DNA of 64,000 nt from Iamia sp038233075. GTDB lineage: Bacteria; Actinomycetota; Acidimicrobiia; Acidimicrobiales; Iamiaceae. Below the pieces are notes generated by a model. The model saw only the letters and a list, made by a program, of their open reading frames with translations, was not told the origin of the DNA and made no database searches. This document shows positions 35,753-44,656 of this stretch, in pieces; position 1 is the first letter of the stretch; the number at the start of each line of letters is the position of its first letter. The stretch covers positions 62,001-126,000 of the forward strand of contig JBBSMQ010000007.1 in assembly GCA_038233075.1 (NCBI GenBank), given 5' to 3'. A program made the translations under genes and the position numbers.

Positions 35753-36664
35753 ATGGCCATGCGCCGCATCGCAGTGACCGGGTCCCACGGGTTGATCGGG
35801 GAGGCCCTGGTGCGGTCGCTCCAGGGCGACGGCCACGACGTGGTGCGGATCGTCCGCGGCGCACCGGGCGCCGGTGAGGTCCGCTGGGACCTCGACGCCG
35901 GGGAGATCGACGCCGCCGGTCTCGAGGGCAGCGACGGGGTGGTCCACCTGGCTGGCGAGGGCATCGCCTCGGGCCGGTGGACCGAGGAGCACAAGCGGGC
36001 CGTGCTCGAGAGCCGCACCCGCGGGACAGCCTTGCTCTCCGAGGCACTGGCCTCCCTCGACGACCGGCCCGCCGTGCTGCTGTCGGGCTCCGCCATCGGC
36101 TTCTACGGCGACCGGGGCGATGAGGTGCTCACGGAGGACAGTCCCGCCGGGGAGGGGTTCCTGCCCGAGCTGTGCCTGGCGTGGGAGGCCGCCACCGGCC
36201 TGGCCTCCTCGGCCGGCATCCGGGTGGCGCACCTGCGCACCGGCATCGTGCTCTCCCCCGAAGGTGGGGCGCTGGGCAAGCAGCTGCTGCCGTTCAAGCT
36301 GGGCCTCGGGGGCCGGGCCGGCGCCGGGCACCAGTGGATGCCGTGGATCTCCCTCGACGACGAGGTCGCCGCCATCCGCTTCCTGCTCGACCACGATGTC
36401 GCGGGCCCCGTCGACCTGACCGCCCCCGACCCCGTCACCAACGCCGACTTCGCCCGCACCCTCGGTGCCGTCCTGCACCGGCCCGCCGTGCTGCCCATCC
36501 CCCGCGTCGTGTCCCGCCTCCCCGCGGGCATCGGCCCCCTCGTCGAGAACCTGCTGTTCTCCAGCGCCCGGGTCCTGCCCGAGGTGCTGACCGAAGCCGG
36601 GTTCACCTTCTCACACACCACCCTCGAAGACGCCCTGCGCGACCTCCTCGACCGCCCTGCCTGA
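35753..36664 (+). CDS. TIGR01777 family NAD-dependent epimerase/dehydratase-like protein
   Basis: A protein of 303 residues with an extended-SDR Rossmann start IAVTGSHGLIGEALVRSL, then RWTEEHKRAVLESRTRGTALL and LLSGSAIGFYGDRGDE, signature stretches of the YfcH/SulA (TIGR01777) group, and a C-terminal DUF1731-like region (LPAGIGPLVENLLFSSARVLPEVL). The biochemical role of this group is poorly known. Start is ATG 35753 or 35759. It is divergent from mscL. Confidence 0.87.
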   Translation: MAMRRIAVTGSHGLIGEALVRSLQGDGHDVVRIVRGAPGAGEVRWDLDAGEIDAAGLEGSDGVVHLAGEGIASGRWTEEHKRAVLESRTRGTALLSEALASLDDRPAVLLSGSAIGFYGDRGDEVLTEDSPAGEGFLPELCLAWEAATGLASSAGIRVAHLRTGIVLSPEGGALGKQLLPFKLGLGGRAGAGHQWMPWISLDDEVAAIRFLLDHDVAGPVDLTAPDPVTNADFARTLGAVLHRPAVLPIPRVVSRLPAGIGPLVENLLFSSARVLPEVLTEAGFTFSHTTLEDALRDLLDRPA

Positions 36665-36684
36665 GCAAGGCTGGGCGCGGCAGC

Positions 36685-36768
36685 GCGACACCGGCCCCCA
36701 CCGTTCTGGTCTAGGAACAAGCCCTCGAGGGCGCTCTCACTGACCAGAACGGTCGGCGACACCGGCCC
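36685..36768. repeat. Inverted repeat bracketed by 13-bp direct repeats, between convergent genes
   Basis: ACCGTTCTGGTC (36700-36711) and GACCAGAACGGT (36742-36753) form a perfect 12-bp inverted repeat with a 30-base loop. Outside it the sequence GCGACACCGGCCC occurs at both 36685-36697 and 36756-36768. It lies between convergent gene ends, so it may act as a bidirectional terminator, but the direct repeats also recall a small inserted element. Confidence 0.6.
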
Positions 36769-36775
36769 AGATCGT

Positions 36776-37555
36776 TCACTTGGGCTGCATGCGGATGCCG
36801 CCGTCGATGCGGACGGTCTCGGCGTTGAGGTAGCTGTTGGTCAAGAGCTCGAGGGCGAGGGTGGCGAACTCCTCGGAGGTGCCCAGGCGCTTCGGGAACA
36901 GGACACCGGCCTTGAGCCGGTCCTTGAACTGCTCGGAGGCCTCGCCCGAGCCGTAGATCGGGGTGTCGATCAGCCCCGGGGCGATGCAGTTGACGCGGAC
37001 CCCGACGGCGGAGAGATCACGGGCGATGGGGAGGGTCATGCCCACCACCCCGCCCTTGGAGGCGGAGTAGGAGGCCTGGCCGATCTGGCCGTCGAAGGCG
37101 GCCACGGAGGCGACGTTGACGATGGCCCCCCGCTCGCCGTGCTCGTCGGCCGGGTCGGTCTGGCTCATGGCCGTGGCCGCCAGGCGGATCATGTTGAACG
37201 AGCCGACCAGGTTGATCTCGATGACCTTCTTGAACACGTCGAGGTCGTGGGCCGAGGCGTAGTCGCCGTCCTTCCCGATGGTGCGGGTGGCCCAGCCGAT
37301 GCCCGCCGCGTTGACCAGGGCTCGCAGCGGCCCCATCTCCTTGGCCGCCTCGACGGTGGCGATGCCCTGATCGACGTCGGCCACGTCGGTGGTGGCGAAG
37401 ACGCCGCCGATGTCGGAGGCCACCGCCTCGCCCTTCTCCGCGTTCATGTCGGCCACGACCACCTTGGCCCCCCGCTCGGCGAGGAGCCGGGCGGTGGCCT
37501 CACCGAGGCCCGAGGCCCCTCCGGTGACGATTGCGCTGATCCCGTTGAGTTCCAT
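36776..37555 (-). CDS. SDR family oxidoreductase (3-hydroxyacyl-CoA dehydrogenase type-2-like)
   Basis: A protein of 259 residues. The classical SDR motifs are present: TGGASGLG cofactor glycine loop near residue 12, VVVADMN ending in the Asp that favours NAD, NAAGIGWA, the catalytic Ser in NVASVAAFDGQIGQ and YSASKGG with the Tyr-Lys pair. The insert between strands 4 and 5 and the end (NAETVRIDGGIRMQPK) match HSD17B10-like 3-hydroxyacyl-CoA dehydrogenases of fatty-acid or isoleucine breakdown. Substrate is inferred only. Confidence 0.87.
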   Translation of the reverse strand: MELNGISAIVTGGASGLGEATARLLAERGAKVVVADMNAEKGEAVASDIGGVFATTDVADVDQGIATVEAAKEMGPLRALVNAAGIGWATRTIGKDGDYASAHDLDVFKKVIEINLVGSFNMIRLAATAMSQTDPADEHGERGAIVNVASVAAFDGQIGQASYSASKGGVVGMTLPIARDLSAVGVRVNCIAPGLIDTPIYGSGEASEQFKDRLKAGVLFPKRLGTSEEFATLALELLTNSYLNAETVRIDGGIRMQPK

Positions 37556-37681
37556 GGCCCGGGACTCTATTGACTCCGAGGCGCCCTGCCGTCGCCCGGT
37601 CTGGGGCAATCCCACCCTGCGAGCCGGAGACCAGACGCGCCACCCCGACGGCGCCAACGGTGCCGGTACGGAGCCGACGGG

Positions 37682-40600
37682 TCAGCGGGTCTGGGCCTTG
37701 GCCAGGTACTCGCGGCTGGAGGCCAGGTCGATGGCCAGGACGATGTCGCCCCGGGCGAGCACCCGGGGAGCCCAGAAGGCCAGTCCTCCTGCGTCCGCGG
37801 GTCGGCTCAGCAGGGTCTGGTACAGGCCGTCGACCCGAGTGCGGGCCGACTCGCGCGACTGGTAGATGCGGTAGGCGGCGACGGTGCGGCCCAAGCGGCC
37901 GACCAGGTCGACCCAGTAGGCGCGGCCCTCGGCGTCCGCCGGTCGACCCAGGATCTCCTGGTACAGGTCGTCGATCCACGCCCCGACGTCGCCCTCCGGG
38001 AAGCGGCTCAGGTACTCGCGCGAGGAGTAGAAGCGGGCCGCCACGCTGGCCACTGAGAGGGCGCCGCTGCTGATGCGCTCGGCCCAGAAGGCGGTACCGG
38101 CGGCCTCGCCGGGACGGCCGAGGGTGGACTGGTACAGACCCTCGACGATCGTGGTGGCCCACTCGCGCGAGCGAGCCAGGGCCGCCACCACCCTCCGACG
38201 ACTGGCCACAGTGTCCTGGAGCGCGGTGGCGGCGGCATCCAGCTCCGCGGCGCTCGGCGCCCGACCGAGGAAGTCCTGGTAGGCGGCGGCCACGAAGCGC
38301 TCCTCGGGACTGACGTCGACCACCGTCTCGATGGTCGTGGTCTCGAGGGCGGGGTCGGCCAGGATGTCGGCCTCCCGGTAGTCGAGGTCGACCATGCCCT
38401 TCTCCGAGTAGAGCCGGGTCTGGTCGGCGTAGTGGTCCGAGGTGGGGTCGGTGGAGTTGGAGTAGGCCAGCACGGCCCGACTGTCGACACCGGTGGGACC
38501 GAACTCGGCGGCCAGGATGAAGCTGGACCCGCTGCGGACGTCGTCGTAGCCGTCGTTGCCGTCGAAGGCGGCGCTGATGATGTTGAACGCACCGGCGGAG
38601 CCCGTGCCGCCGTGGATGGGGATGACCTCGGCGTTGCGGCGCTCGCTCTGGATGTCGCCCAGGCGGGCGTCGAGAGCGATGCCAGCGTCGCGGAACATCC
38701 TCACCGAGGCGCCCAGGGCCTCGAGCACGGCCGGGTCGGAGGTGTCGAGGGTGTTGGGGGTGGTCACCGGGTTGGCCCGGTCGAACGGGACCGAGAACTG
38801 GATGCCGCCCTCGGCCGCGAACTGGCGGAACACGTGCGCGCCGCGACTGTCGAGGTCGACCCGCAGGTCCCAGGCCGCGAGCACGTCGCACGCCTCGCGC
38901 AGGTCCACCGCCTCGTCGTCCACCGTCACCGTCGGGTTGGCCCGACACAGGGCCACCAGATCGTCGCGCACCAGCTCAGCCCCGTACACGCGGTTGGAGA
39001 ACATCACCTCCTGGAGGAGCGGCAGGGTGAACCCGGTGCCGGGCAGACCGTCGGTGCCGGCGATCCGCTCCTGGACCTGGAGCAGGCCAAGGCGGGTCCG
39101 CAGGCTGCGCTCGGTGCCCTCCACACCGAGGATCCGGTCGAAGCCCTCCAGCGGCGCCTCGGGGTTGGCCAGCCAGTAGCTGTCGTTGGAGTTGGTGACG
39201 TAGTCGTCGCGGGTCAGCGTGGGCAGGTTGGATGGCCCGAGGATGCCTGGCACCCGCGCGTCGGGGTCCGTCCCCCACCGGCACTGGGCCCGGGTGCCGT
39301 CGAGGATGAAGACCCCGAACGCGTCCAGGGCGAGCTCACCGAGCGGTGTGAGGCAGGTGTCGAGCTTGGCCTGGTCGATGTTGGGCACCACCGAGTGGTC
39401 GCCGTAGAAGGCCTTCCCGGTGGAGTCAGCGGCCACGGTGTTGATGAAGGGCAGGTGCTGCCAGGTGTCGAGGGTCTGCTCCAGCTCGGCCACCGAGCCC
39501 GAGCGGCCCATCTCGATGTAGCCGTCGAAGGTGCGCCCCGCATCCTCGTTGACGTCCATCAGGGCGAAGGCGGTCTCCTCGGTCCAGTCCAGGGGCGACA
39601 GCTCGATGATGGGGCCGTACTCGGTCGACCACAGGGTGCGGGTGCGGGTGGTCGTGCCCCCGGCGCCGTCGTCGACCTCGACCTCGACCTCCTGGGGGGT
39701 CATGTTGCGGACCTGGCCGTCGACCACGTACTGGGTCGGGTGGCCGGGCACCAGGTCGAGCTCGTAGATGCTGAAGCGGCGTGCGGTGGAGACGGTGTGG
39801 CTCCACCCCATCGTCTCGTTGTGGCCGATCTCCACCACGGGCTGACCGGAGAGGGCGGCGCCGATCATGTCGTACTCACCGGGGATGGTGAGGTGCATCT
39901 CGTAGAAGCGGTCGCGGCCGTTCCAGGGGAAGTGGGGATTGCCCAGCAACATGCCGGTGCCGTCCTGGGTGGCCTCGGCGCCGAGGCCGTAGGCGTTGGA
40001 GCCGGCGGCCTCGACATCGACCGCCGCCGCCTCGCCGAGGGTGGGGACGTTGGGGTCGGGGGCGTCGGGGGCGTCGGGGGCGTCGGGGGCGTCGGGGGCG
40101 TCGGGGGCGTCGGGGCCGGCACCGCGCGCCTCGGGCTCAGGGGTCTCGGCCCCCGGGGGTTGGGCCTCGACCACGTTGGTGGCCAGGGCCCCGCGCCCGG
40201 CGCGCACCGCGCTGTCGATGTAGGTCCGCCACAGGTCGATCTCGTCGATCTCGCGCACCCACGCAGCACCGGCGCAGTTGGGGTCCTCGATGCCCTCGGG
40301 GCCGCCGATGTCGGACAGGTAGAGGTTGTAGCCCTCGGCGGTGCCCTGGACCAGGTCCCGCACCCGCTCCGACGGTCCCGAGGCGGGGATCCCGGGTGGG
40401 CGCGACAGCGTCTCCTCCACCACCCGCAGGTCGATCAGCTGCTGGTGGAAGAGGTCACGCCGGAAGTTGGAGTCCGAGGCCCCGAAGAACTTGGAGCGTT
40501 GGGCGCCGCCGGTGACGACCTCCTCGGCCAGCAGGCAGATGTTGTCCTCGGCGAAGGCGTAGCCGTAGCCGAAGCCCAGGCCGGCCCAGTCGTCGGCCTT

Positions 40601-40846
40601 GACGTGGGGGATGCCGTACTCGGTGCGTCGGATCTCGGCCGCCAGCGTGGTCCCCCCTGGCAGGCGGGCCCGGTCCTCGCCGGCGATGGCGATGGCCTCC
40701 CCCTCGGCCTCCTCGACGGCCTCGGCCCGCTCCGGTGCGCCGCCGACGGCCAGGAGCCCGACGAGGAGGAGCACCGCAACCCCGACCGATGAGGTGCGGA
40801 GCCACGGTCGCGACCGGCGCGGGTGGGGGTGTGGAGGCAGTGCCAT
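37682..40846 (-). CDS. Secreted penicillin acylase family protein with C-terminal DUF4214 repeats
   Basis: A protein of 1054 residues. A signal peptide (VGVAVLLLVGLLAVGG, cleaved near AEA) is followed by the alpha-chain segment (IRRTEYGIPHVKADDWAGLG, a hallmark of the family), a spacer, and the beta-chain starting at the likely nucleophile Ser283 in GSNAYGLG, then NPHFPW, GHNETMGWSHT and DYVTNSNDSYW. From about residue 850 there are four DUF4214-like units (LYQEILGRPADAEGRAYW, LYQTLLSRPADAGGLAFW and others). The enzyme should hydrolyse amide bonds such as acyl-homoserine lactones or aculeacin-like lipids outside the cell; DUF4214 units are often surface or matrix linked. The spacer contains six Asp-Ala-Pro repeats. 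Confidence 0.88.
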   Translation of the reverse strand: MALPPHPHPRRSRPWLRTSSVGVAVLLLVGLLAVGGAPERAEAVEEAEGEAIAIAGEDRARLPGGTTLAAEIRRTEYGIPHVKADDWAGLGFGYGYAFAEDNICLLAEEVVTGGAQRSKFFGASDSNFRRDLFHQQLIDLRVVEETLSRPPGIPASGPSERVRDLVQGTAEGYNLYLSDIGGPEGIEDPNCAGAAWVREIDEIDLWRTYIDSAVRAGRGALATNVVEAQPPGAETPEPEARGAGPDAPDAPDAPDAPDAPDAPDPNVPTLGEAAAVDVEAAGSNAYGLGAEATQDGTGMLLGNPHFPWNGRDRFYEMHLTIPGEYDMIGAALSGQPVVEIGHNETMGWSHTVSTARRFSIYELDLVPGHPTQYVVDGQVRNMTPQEVEVEVDDGAGGTTTRTRTLWSTEYGPIIELSPLDWTEETAFALMDVNEDAGRTFDGYIEMGRSGSVAELEQTLDTWQHLPFINTVAADSTGKAFYGDHSVVPNIDQAKLDTCLTPLGELALDAFGVFILDGTRAQCRWGTDPDARVPGILGPSNLPTLTRDDYVTNSNDSYWLANPEAPLEGFDRILGVEGTERSLRTRLGLLQVQERIAGTDGLPGTGFTLPLLQEVMFSNRVYGAELVRDDLVALCRANPTVTVDDEAVDLREACDVLAAWDLRVDLDSRGAHVFRQFAAEGGIQFSVPFDRANPVTTPNTLDTSDPAVLEALGASVRMFRDAGIALDARLGDIQSERRNAEVIPIHGGTGSAGAFNIISAAFDGNDGYDDVRSGSSFILAAEFGPTGVDSRAVLAYSNSTDPTSDHYADQTRLYSEKGMVDLDYREADILADPALETTTIETVVDVSPEERFVAAAYQDFLGRAPSAAELDAAATALQDTVASRRRVVAALARSREWATTIVEGLYQSTLGRPGEAAGTAFWAERISSGALSVASVAARFYSSREYLSRFPEGDVGAWIDDLYQEILGRPADAEGRAYWVDLVGRLGRTVAAYRIYQSRESARTRVDGLYQTLLSRPADAGGLAFWAPRVLARGDIVLAIDLASSREYLAKAQTR
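40061..40114. repeat. Six exact tandem copies of a 9-bp unit inside the acylase gene
   Basis: GGCGTCGGG is repeated six times without a change. On the coding strand it encodes consecutive Asp-Ala-Pro triplets just before the nucleophile, in the spacer region that acylases of this family normally excise. Exact repetition suggests slippage-driven length variation. Confidence 0.85.
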
Positions 40847-41066
40847 GCGATGGTCTCCGCTGCGATCAGCCGCCCGGCAATGTCGTGTCGTGGGCGACCG
40901 TAGCGCCGATCCGGCATCGCCGCTGCGGGACGCGCCGGGCCCGAAACCGCACCCCTGGCCGACGTCCACCGTCTCTCAGGACTGCAGATTGCGGGGTGGG
41001 CGGGCCCGGGGGGTTCGGCGGCGCAGATCCCCGCGGCCTCAGCGGCGGAAGAGCTCGACGGGCAGG
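40847..41066. other. Intergenic region upstream of the acylase gene
   Basis: No gene, repeat or convincing promoter seen. Together with the toxin remnant that follows, about 355 bases separate the acylase start from the next full gene. Confidence 0.5.
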
Positions 41067-41162
41067 TCAGGCGACGCAGTCCACCGCGACGTCCAGGGCC
41101 GAGCAGACCTCGCGCATGCGCTCGTCGCTCAGCCGACCCAGCCGCTCGACCAGCGTCGTCGC
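41067..41162 (-). pseudogene. C-terminal remnant of a MazF/PemK-like toxin
   Basis: The frame ending at the stop at 41067 reads TTLVERLGRLSDERMREVCS followed by ALDVAVDC, which has the form of the last helix of MazF/PemK-type endoribonucleases (R-L-x-x-L-S-x-E-R-M-x-E-V-x-x-A-L). A full toxin is about 110 residues, and no MazF N-terminus precedes it in any frame. No partner antitoxin remains. This is pattern recognition over 31 residues and needs a profile search. Confidence 0.45.
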
Positions 41163-41201
41163 CCGGCGCGGGGCTCGGCACCGCTCGTCTCTCGCCGCTC
41201 G

Positions 41202-43106
41202 TCACCTCCGTCCGGAGCCGTGGCGGCTGCGCCAGCGGTGGGCTGCTTTGCGGGCGTGCTTGGCCACCGACTTCACGGGGTGGTGGCGGCCGATCTGCTC
41301 CAGCACCTCGGCGGTCCGGGGGTGGATGCCGGCCTCCAGCTCGTCGAGGAAGTGCGGGTGCTCCTCCACGGCGAGGTGCCCCATCAAGGACTCGATCACA
41401 TCCGCCGGTGACCCGACCTCCGAGGTCGCCAGGAACATGTCGATGCCGGCCTGCGCCGCGGCCTCCGAGGGCACCTCCGCGTGCTCGACAGCTCCGACCG
41501 AGGCCAGGTAGAGCCAGGCGTGAGGGCCGATGGTGGTGTCGAGAGACCCCCGCAGGGCGTCGACTGCTGCGTCACCAGCCTGCTCCAGGAGCGTGAACCC
41601 GGTCATGATCCGGACCGGCTCGGGTCGGGCCGCCAGCTCGGCCACCAGCTCCTCGGCCCGCTGCTCGCCGGCCCCGAACCAGACCGCGGCAGCCACGGCC
41701 GGATCGATGTCCCGGTCGGCGACGATGGAGATCAGGTCGCCGGCGGCCAGGTCGGCCAGCTCGCCGGGATCGGTCACCTCGAACCCGGCCTCCTCCAACC
41801 AGGGGGCGACCAGAGCGGCGCCACCGTCGGTGAGGTGGACCTCGTCGTCAGGAAGAGCGACGATCCCGGCGGCGGCCAGTGACCGCAGGACGTCGTCGGC
41901 GCGGGTCTGGCACGTCGACCGACGGAGCGGGTCGCCGGGAATGTCCACGAAGGGGTCAGGGCCGATCTCGGCGAGGGCGCTCTCGAGGATCCCGGACAGG
42001 GCCTCGGCGGGCAGCTGGCCGTCCGCCGCCCACAGCAGGCCCAGGAAGAACACCGCACCCTGATCGGCGTGCTCGACCAGCTGGTGCGGCGGCGGCATCG
42101 TCGCGCCCCACCTCGCCGACGCCGGGCCGACGCCCAGCAACCCCTCGACGGCCATGCGCCACCGCTCGCCGGCCGCAGCGTCGCGCCACCTCGACGTTCG
42201 GCGCATCCGTCCCGCCCCGACCTCGGCGGCGCCGCCCTGGACCGCGATGCGCGCCAGGCCGAAGAGCTCGGGGAGCTCGGCGGTGGAGCGGATGCCGTCG
42301 ATCCGGTCCCCGGTGCCCACGGCTTCGACCAGGCGTCGGCCATCGGCCAGGGTCGGGTTGCCGGCCTTGGTGAGCTTGATGCCCTCGTCCCCGACGGTGG
42401 CCACGAGCGCATCGACCTGTTCCACCAGCGGCACGTCGGCCGCGGCACCGTCGAGCTGCGGCGGTGACGGCAGGGGGCGCACCGGCAGCGGCAGCGATGC
42501 GCCGGCCCCCTCCGGCTCGACGGCCTCGTCGGGTGGACCGAGGCCCAGGATCTCACCCCGCTCCTCGAACGAGAGCGAGTTGAACTGCTCCATGGCCGCG
42601 TCGAGAGCGGCCTGGTCGGGTTCGTCCCCCAGGTCGAACGGAGCCGAACCGAGCAGTCGCTTGGCCATGCCGAAGTGCTGAGGATCGCTCATGGCGTCGA
42701 GGAACGAGCGCTCCTGGGCCTGGGCCCGGATGACGAGGTCGTCGGCCGTGTCGCTGCCGTCCGCCAGCCAGCCCTGTTCGTCGAGGAACCGGAACAGGGC
42801 GACGAACGAGGCGGGGATGGAGGACGCCTCCTCGGGGCTGGCGCTGAGCTTGCGGGGGAAGTGAACGAGGAGCAGGTCGTCGATGTGGTCCCTGATCCAC
42901 CACCCGTAGTCCCCGTCGGCGTACTGCCGCTTCCACCCCAGCACCAGATCGACGTCGACGGCCTCGGCGTCGGCGTGCTCGGGGTGGTCCCGAAGCCACG
43001 TGTCGAAGCGCCGGACCACCTCCTCCGCGGCCTCGATCGCCGCATCCTCGTCGTCTCGGTCCAGGTCGAAGGAGAGTCGCACGGGCCCACCCTCGCGCCG
43101 AGTCAT
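41202..43106 (-). CDS. Conserved hypothetical protein, 634 residues
   Basis: A soluble acidic protein without signal or membrane segment. The N-terminal 180 residues (RLSFDLDRDDEDAAIEAAEE, VLGWKRQYADGDYGWW, HFPRKLS, FLDEQGWLADGSD) resemble a family of uncharacterised actinobacterial proteins. The middle is helical, and the C-terminal 150 residues (HPHFLDELEAGIHPRTAEVL, then HHPVKSVAKHARKAAHRW) look like a HEAT-type or helical repeat ending in a basic tail. Its ATG overlaps the hydantoinase B stop by 4 bases, so it is the distal gene of that operon. Confidence 0.72.
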   Translation of the reverse strand: MTRREGGPVRLSFDLDRDDEDAAIEAAEEVVRRFDTWLRDHPEHADAEAVDVDLVLGWKRQYADGDYGWWIRDHIDDLLLVHFPRKLSASPEEASSIPASFVALFRFLDEQGWLADGSDTADDLVIRAQAQERSFLDAMSDPQHFGMAKRLLGSAPFDLGDEPDQAALDAAMEQFNSLSFEERGEILGLGPPDEAVEPEGAGASLPLPVRPLPSPPQLDGAAADVPLVEQVDALVATVGDEGIKLTKAGNPTLADGRRLVEAVGTGDRIDGIRSTAELPELFGLARIAVQGGAAEVGAGRMRRTSRWRDAAAGERWRMAVEGLLGVGPASARWGATMPPPHQLVEHADQGAVFFLGLLWAADGQLPAEALSGILESALAEIGPDPFVDIPGDPLRRSTCQTRADDVLRSLAAAGIVALPDDEVHLTDGGAALVAPWLEEAGFEVTDPGELADLAAGDLISIVADRDIDPAVAAAVWFGAGEQRAEELVAELAARPEPVRIMTGFTLLEQAGDAAVDALRGSLDTTIGPHAWLYLASVGAVEHAEVPSEAAAQAGIDMFLATSEVGSPADVIESLMGHLAVEEHPHFLDELEAGIHPRTAEVLEQIGRHHPVKSVAKHARKAAHRWRSRHGSGRR

Positions 43107-44656
43107 GGCTGGGGACCCCAACCGCCGCCGCCGGGGGTGAGCATGCGGACGACGTCGCCGGCCTTGAGCTGGACCGTGCACTTGTCGGCGAGGCGCTCAG
43201 CCTGCCCTTCGTCGCCAACGGGCAGCAGCCAGTTCTCGCCCACCGCTCCCGGCTCGCCGCCGGCCAGGCCCCACGGCTGGGAGACCCGGCGCTCGGTGAT
43301 CAGCGACAGGGTCGCATCCTCGAGCACCTGGACGTCGCGCTCGATGCCCTCGCCTCCGGGGGCGGAGCCCGCTCCCCCGCTGCCCTGCCGCAAGCGGTAG
43401 CGAAGGACCCGCAGCGGGAAGGCCCGCTCCAGGGCCTCGACAGGGGTGTTCTTCGTGTTGGTCATCCCGGTGTGCACCCCGGAGGCACCCGGTCGACCGC
43501 CGCCGGGGCCGGGGCGTCCGCCCTGGCCGCCGGCGACGGTCTCGTAGTACACCCAGCCCTCGCCTCCGAGCAGCATGTTGTTCATGGTGCCCTGGGACGC
43601 GGCCCCGAGCCGATCGGGGACGGCGCCGGCCAGGGCTGCCAGGCAGACGTCGGCCACCCGTTGGCTGACCTCGACGTTGCCGGCCCCGACCGCGGCCGGG
43701 GGCCGGGCGGCGACGACCGAGCCGGCCGGCGCCACCACGTCCACCACCCGGAGGCCGCCACCGTTGGCCGGCACCGTGGGGTCGAGAGCGCAGCGCAGGG
43801 CGAACACGGCGGCACTGACGGTGACGGCCTCCACCGCGTTGACGTTGCCGCGCCGCTGGGGGTCGGTGCCGGCGAAGTCGAAGGAGACGGTCTCGCCCTC
43901 GACCCGCACCCGGACCCGGATGGTGGTCGGGACCTGCTGGCCGGAGCCGGAGCCGAAGGAGTCGAGCACGTCGCTCGCCGTCCACTCACCGTCGGTCAGC
44001 TCGGCCAGGGCGGCCCGCATCCGGCGTTCGCCGTAGGCGATCACCTCGTCGAGGGGTGCGTCGGCCAGCTCGGCCAGCCGGGCAACACCGACCACGTTGG
44101 CGCCGACCTGCGCGTCGATGTCACCCCGCCGCTCCTCAGGGGTGCGCGACGAGGCCACCAACACCTCGCGCACCTCGGGCGTGAACCGCACCGGCGGGAT
44201 GCGCAGCCCTTCCTGCTGGATCTCGACGGCGTCGGCCGGCAGGGACCCGGGGGCGGCGCCGCCGAGGTCGGCGTGGTGGGCCCGGTTGGCAGCCCAGCCG
44301 ACCAGGCGTCCCTCGGCGTGGCACGGGGCCACCAGGGTCACGTCGTTCAGGTGGGTACCGCCGGCGAAGGGATCGTTGACGATGACCTGCACGCCGGGCT
44401 CGGGGTCGGGGCCCAGGGCGTCGATGGCGGCCCGCGCCGAGGCGGGCATGGACCCCAGGTGCACGGGGATGTGCTCGGCCTGGACGAGCAGGGTGCCGTC
44501 GGCGGTGAACAGGGCCGCCGAGCAGTCGGCGCGTTCCTTGATGTTGGGGCTGAAGGCCCCGCGGCGCAGCACCGCCCCCATCTCCTCGGCCACTCCCGTG
44601 AGACGGGCGATCAGCACCGTCAGCGCGGCCGGGTCGAGCTCCCTGCGCGCGGTCAC
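43103..44656 (-). CDS. Hydantoinase B/oxoprolinase family protein
   Basis: A protein of 517 residues with the typical HyuB start (LTGVAEEMGAVLRRGAFSPN, IKERADCSAALF), the metal-site region QAEHIPVHLGSMP and NDPFAGGTHLNDVTLV with NRAHHADLGG, and the C-terminal GVHTGMTNTKNTPVEALE. It is the partner subunit of the upstream hydantoinase A protein (4-base overlap). Together they would perform ATP-dependent hydrolysis of a cyclic amide such as 5-oxoproline or N-methylhydantoin. Paralogous enzymes carboxylate ketones, so the substrate is open. Confidence 0.9.
   Translation of the reverse strand: MTARRELDPAALTVLIARLTGVAEEMGAVLRRGAFSPNIKERADCSAALFTADGTLLVQAEHIPVHLGSMPASARAAIDALGPDPEPGVQVIVNDPFAGGTHLNDVTLVAPCHAEGRLVGWAANRAHHADLGGAAPGSLPADAVEIQQEGLRIPPVRFTPEVREVLVASSRTPEERRGDIDAQVGANVVGVARLAELADAPLDEVIAYGERRMRAALAELTDGEWTASDVLDSFGSGSGQQVPTTIRVRVRVEGETVSFDFAGTDPQRRGNVNAVEAVTVSAAVFALRCALDPTVPANGGGLRVVDVVAPAGSVVAARPPAAVGAGNVEVSQRVADVCLAALAGAVPDRLGAASQGTMNNMLLGGEGWVYYETVAGGQGGRPGPGGGRPGASGVHTGMTNTKNTPVEALERAFPLRVLRYRLRQGSGGAGSAPGGEGIERDVQVLEDATLSLITERRVSQPWGLAGGEPGAVGENWLLPVGDEGQAERLADKCTVQLKAGDVVRMLTPGGGGWGPQP

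Noticed and set aside
40061..40114. Short regular repeats that could suggest a CRISPR array
   Set aside because: Units are contiguous 9-mers without spacers and stay in frame inside the acylase gene.
38432..40792. Plus-strand open frame of 786 codons opposite the acylase gene
   Set aside because: Composition is Gly/Val/His/Arg-rich shadow; the minus strand has clear acylase motifs.
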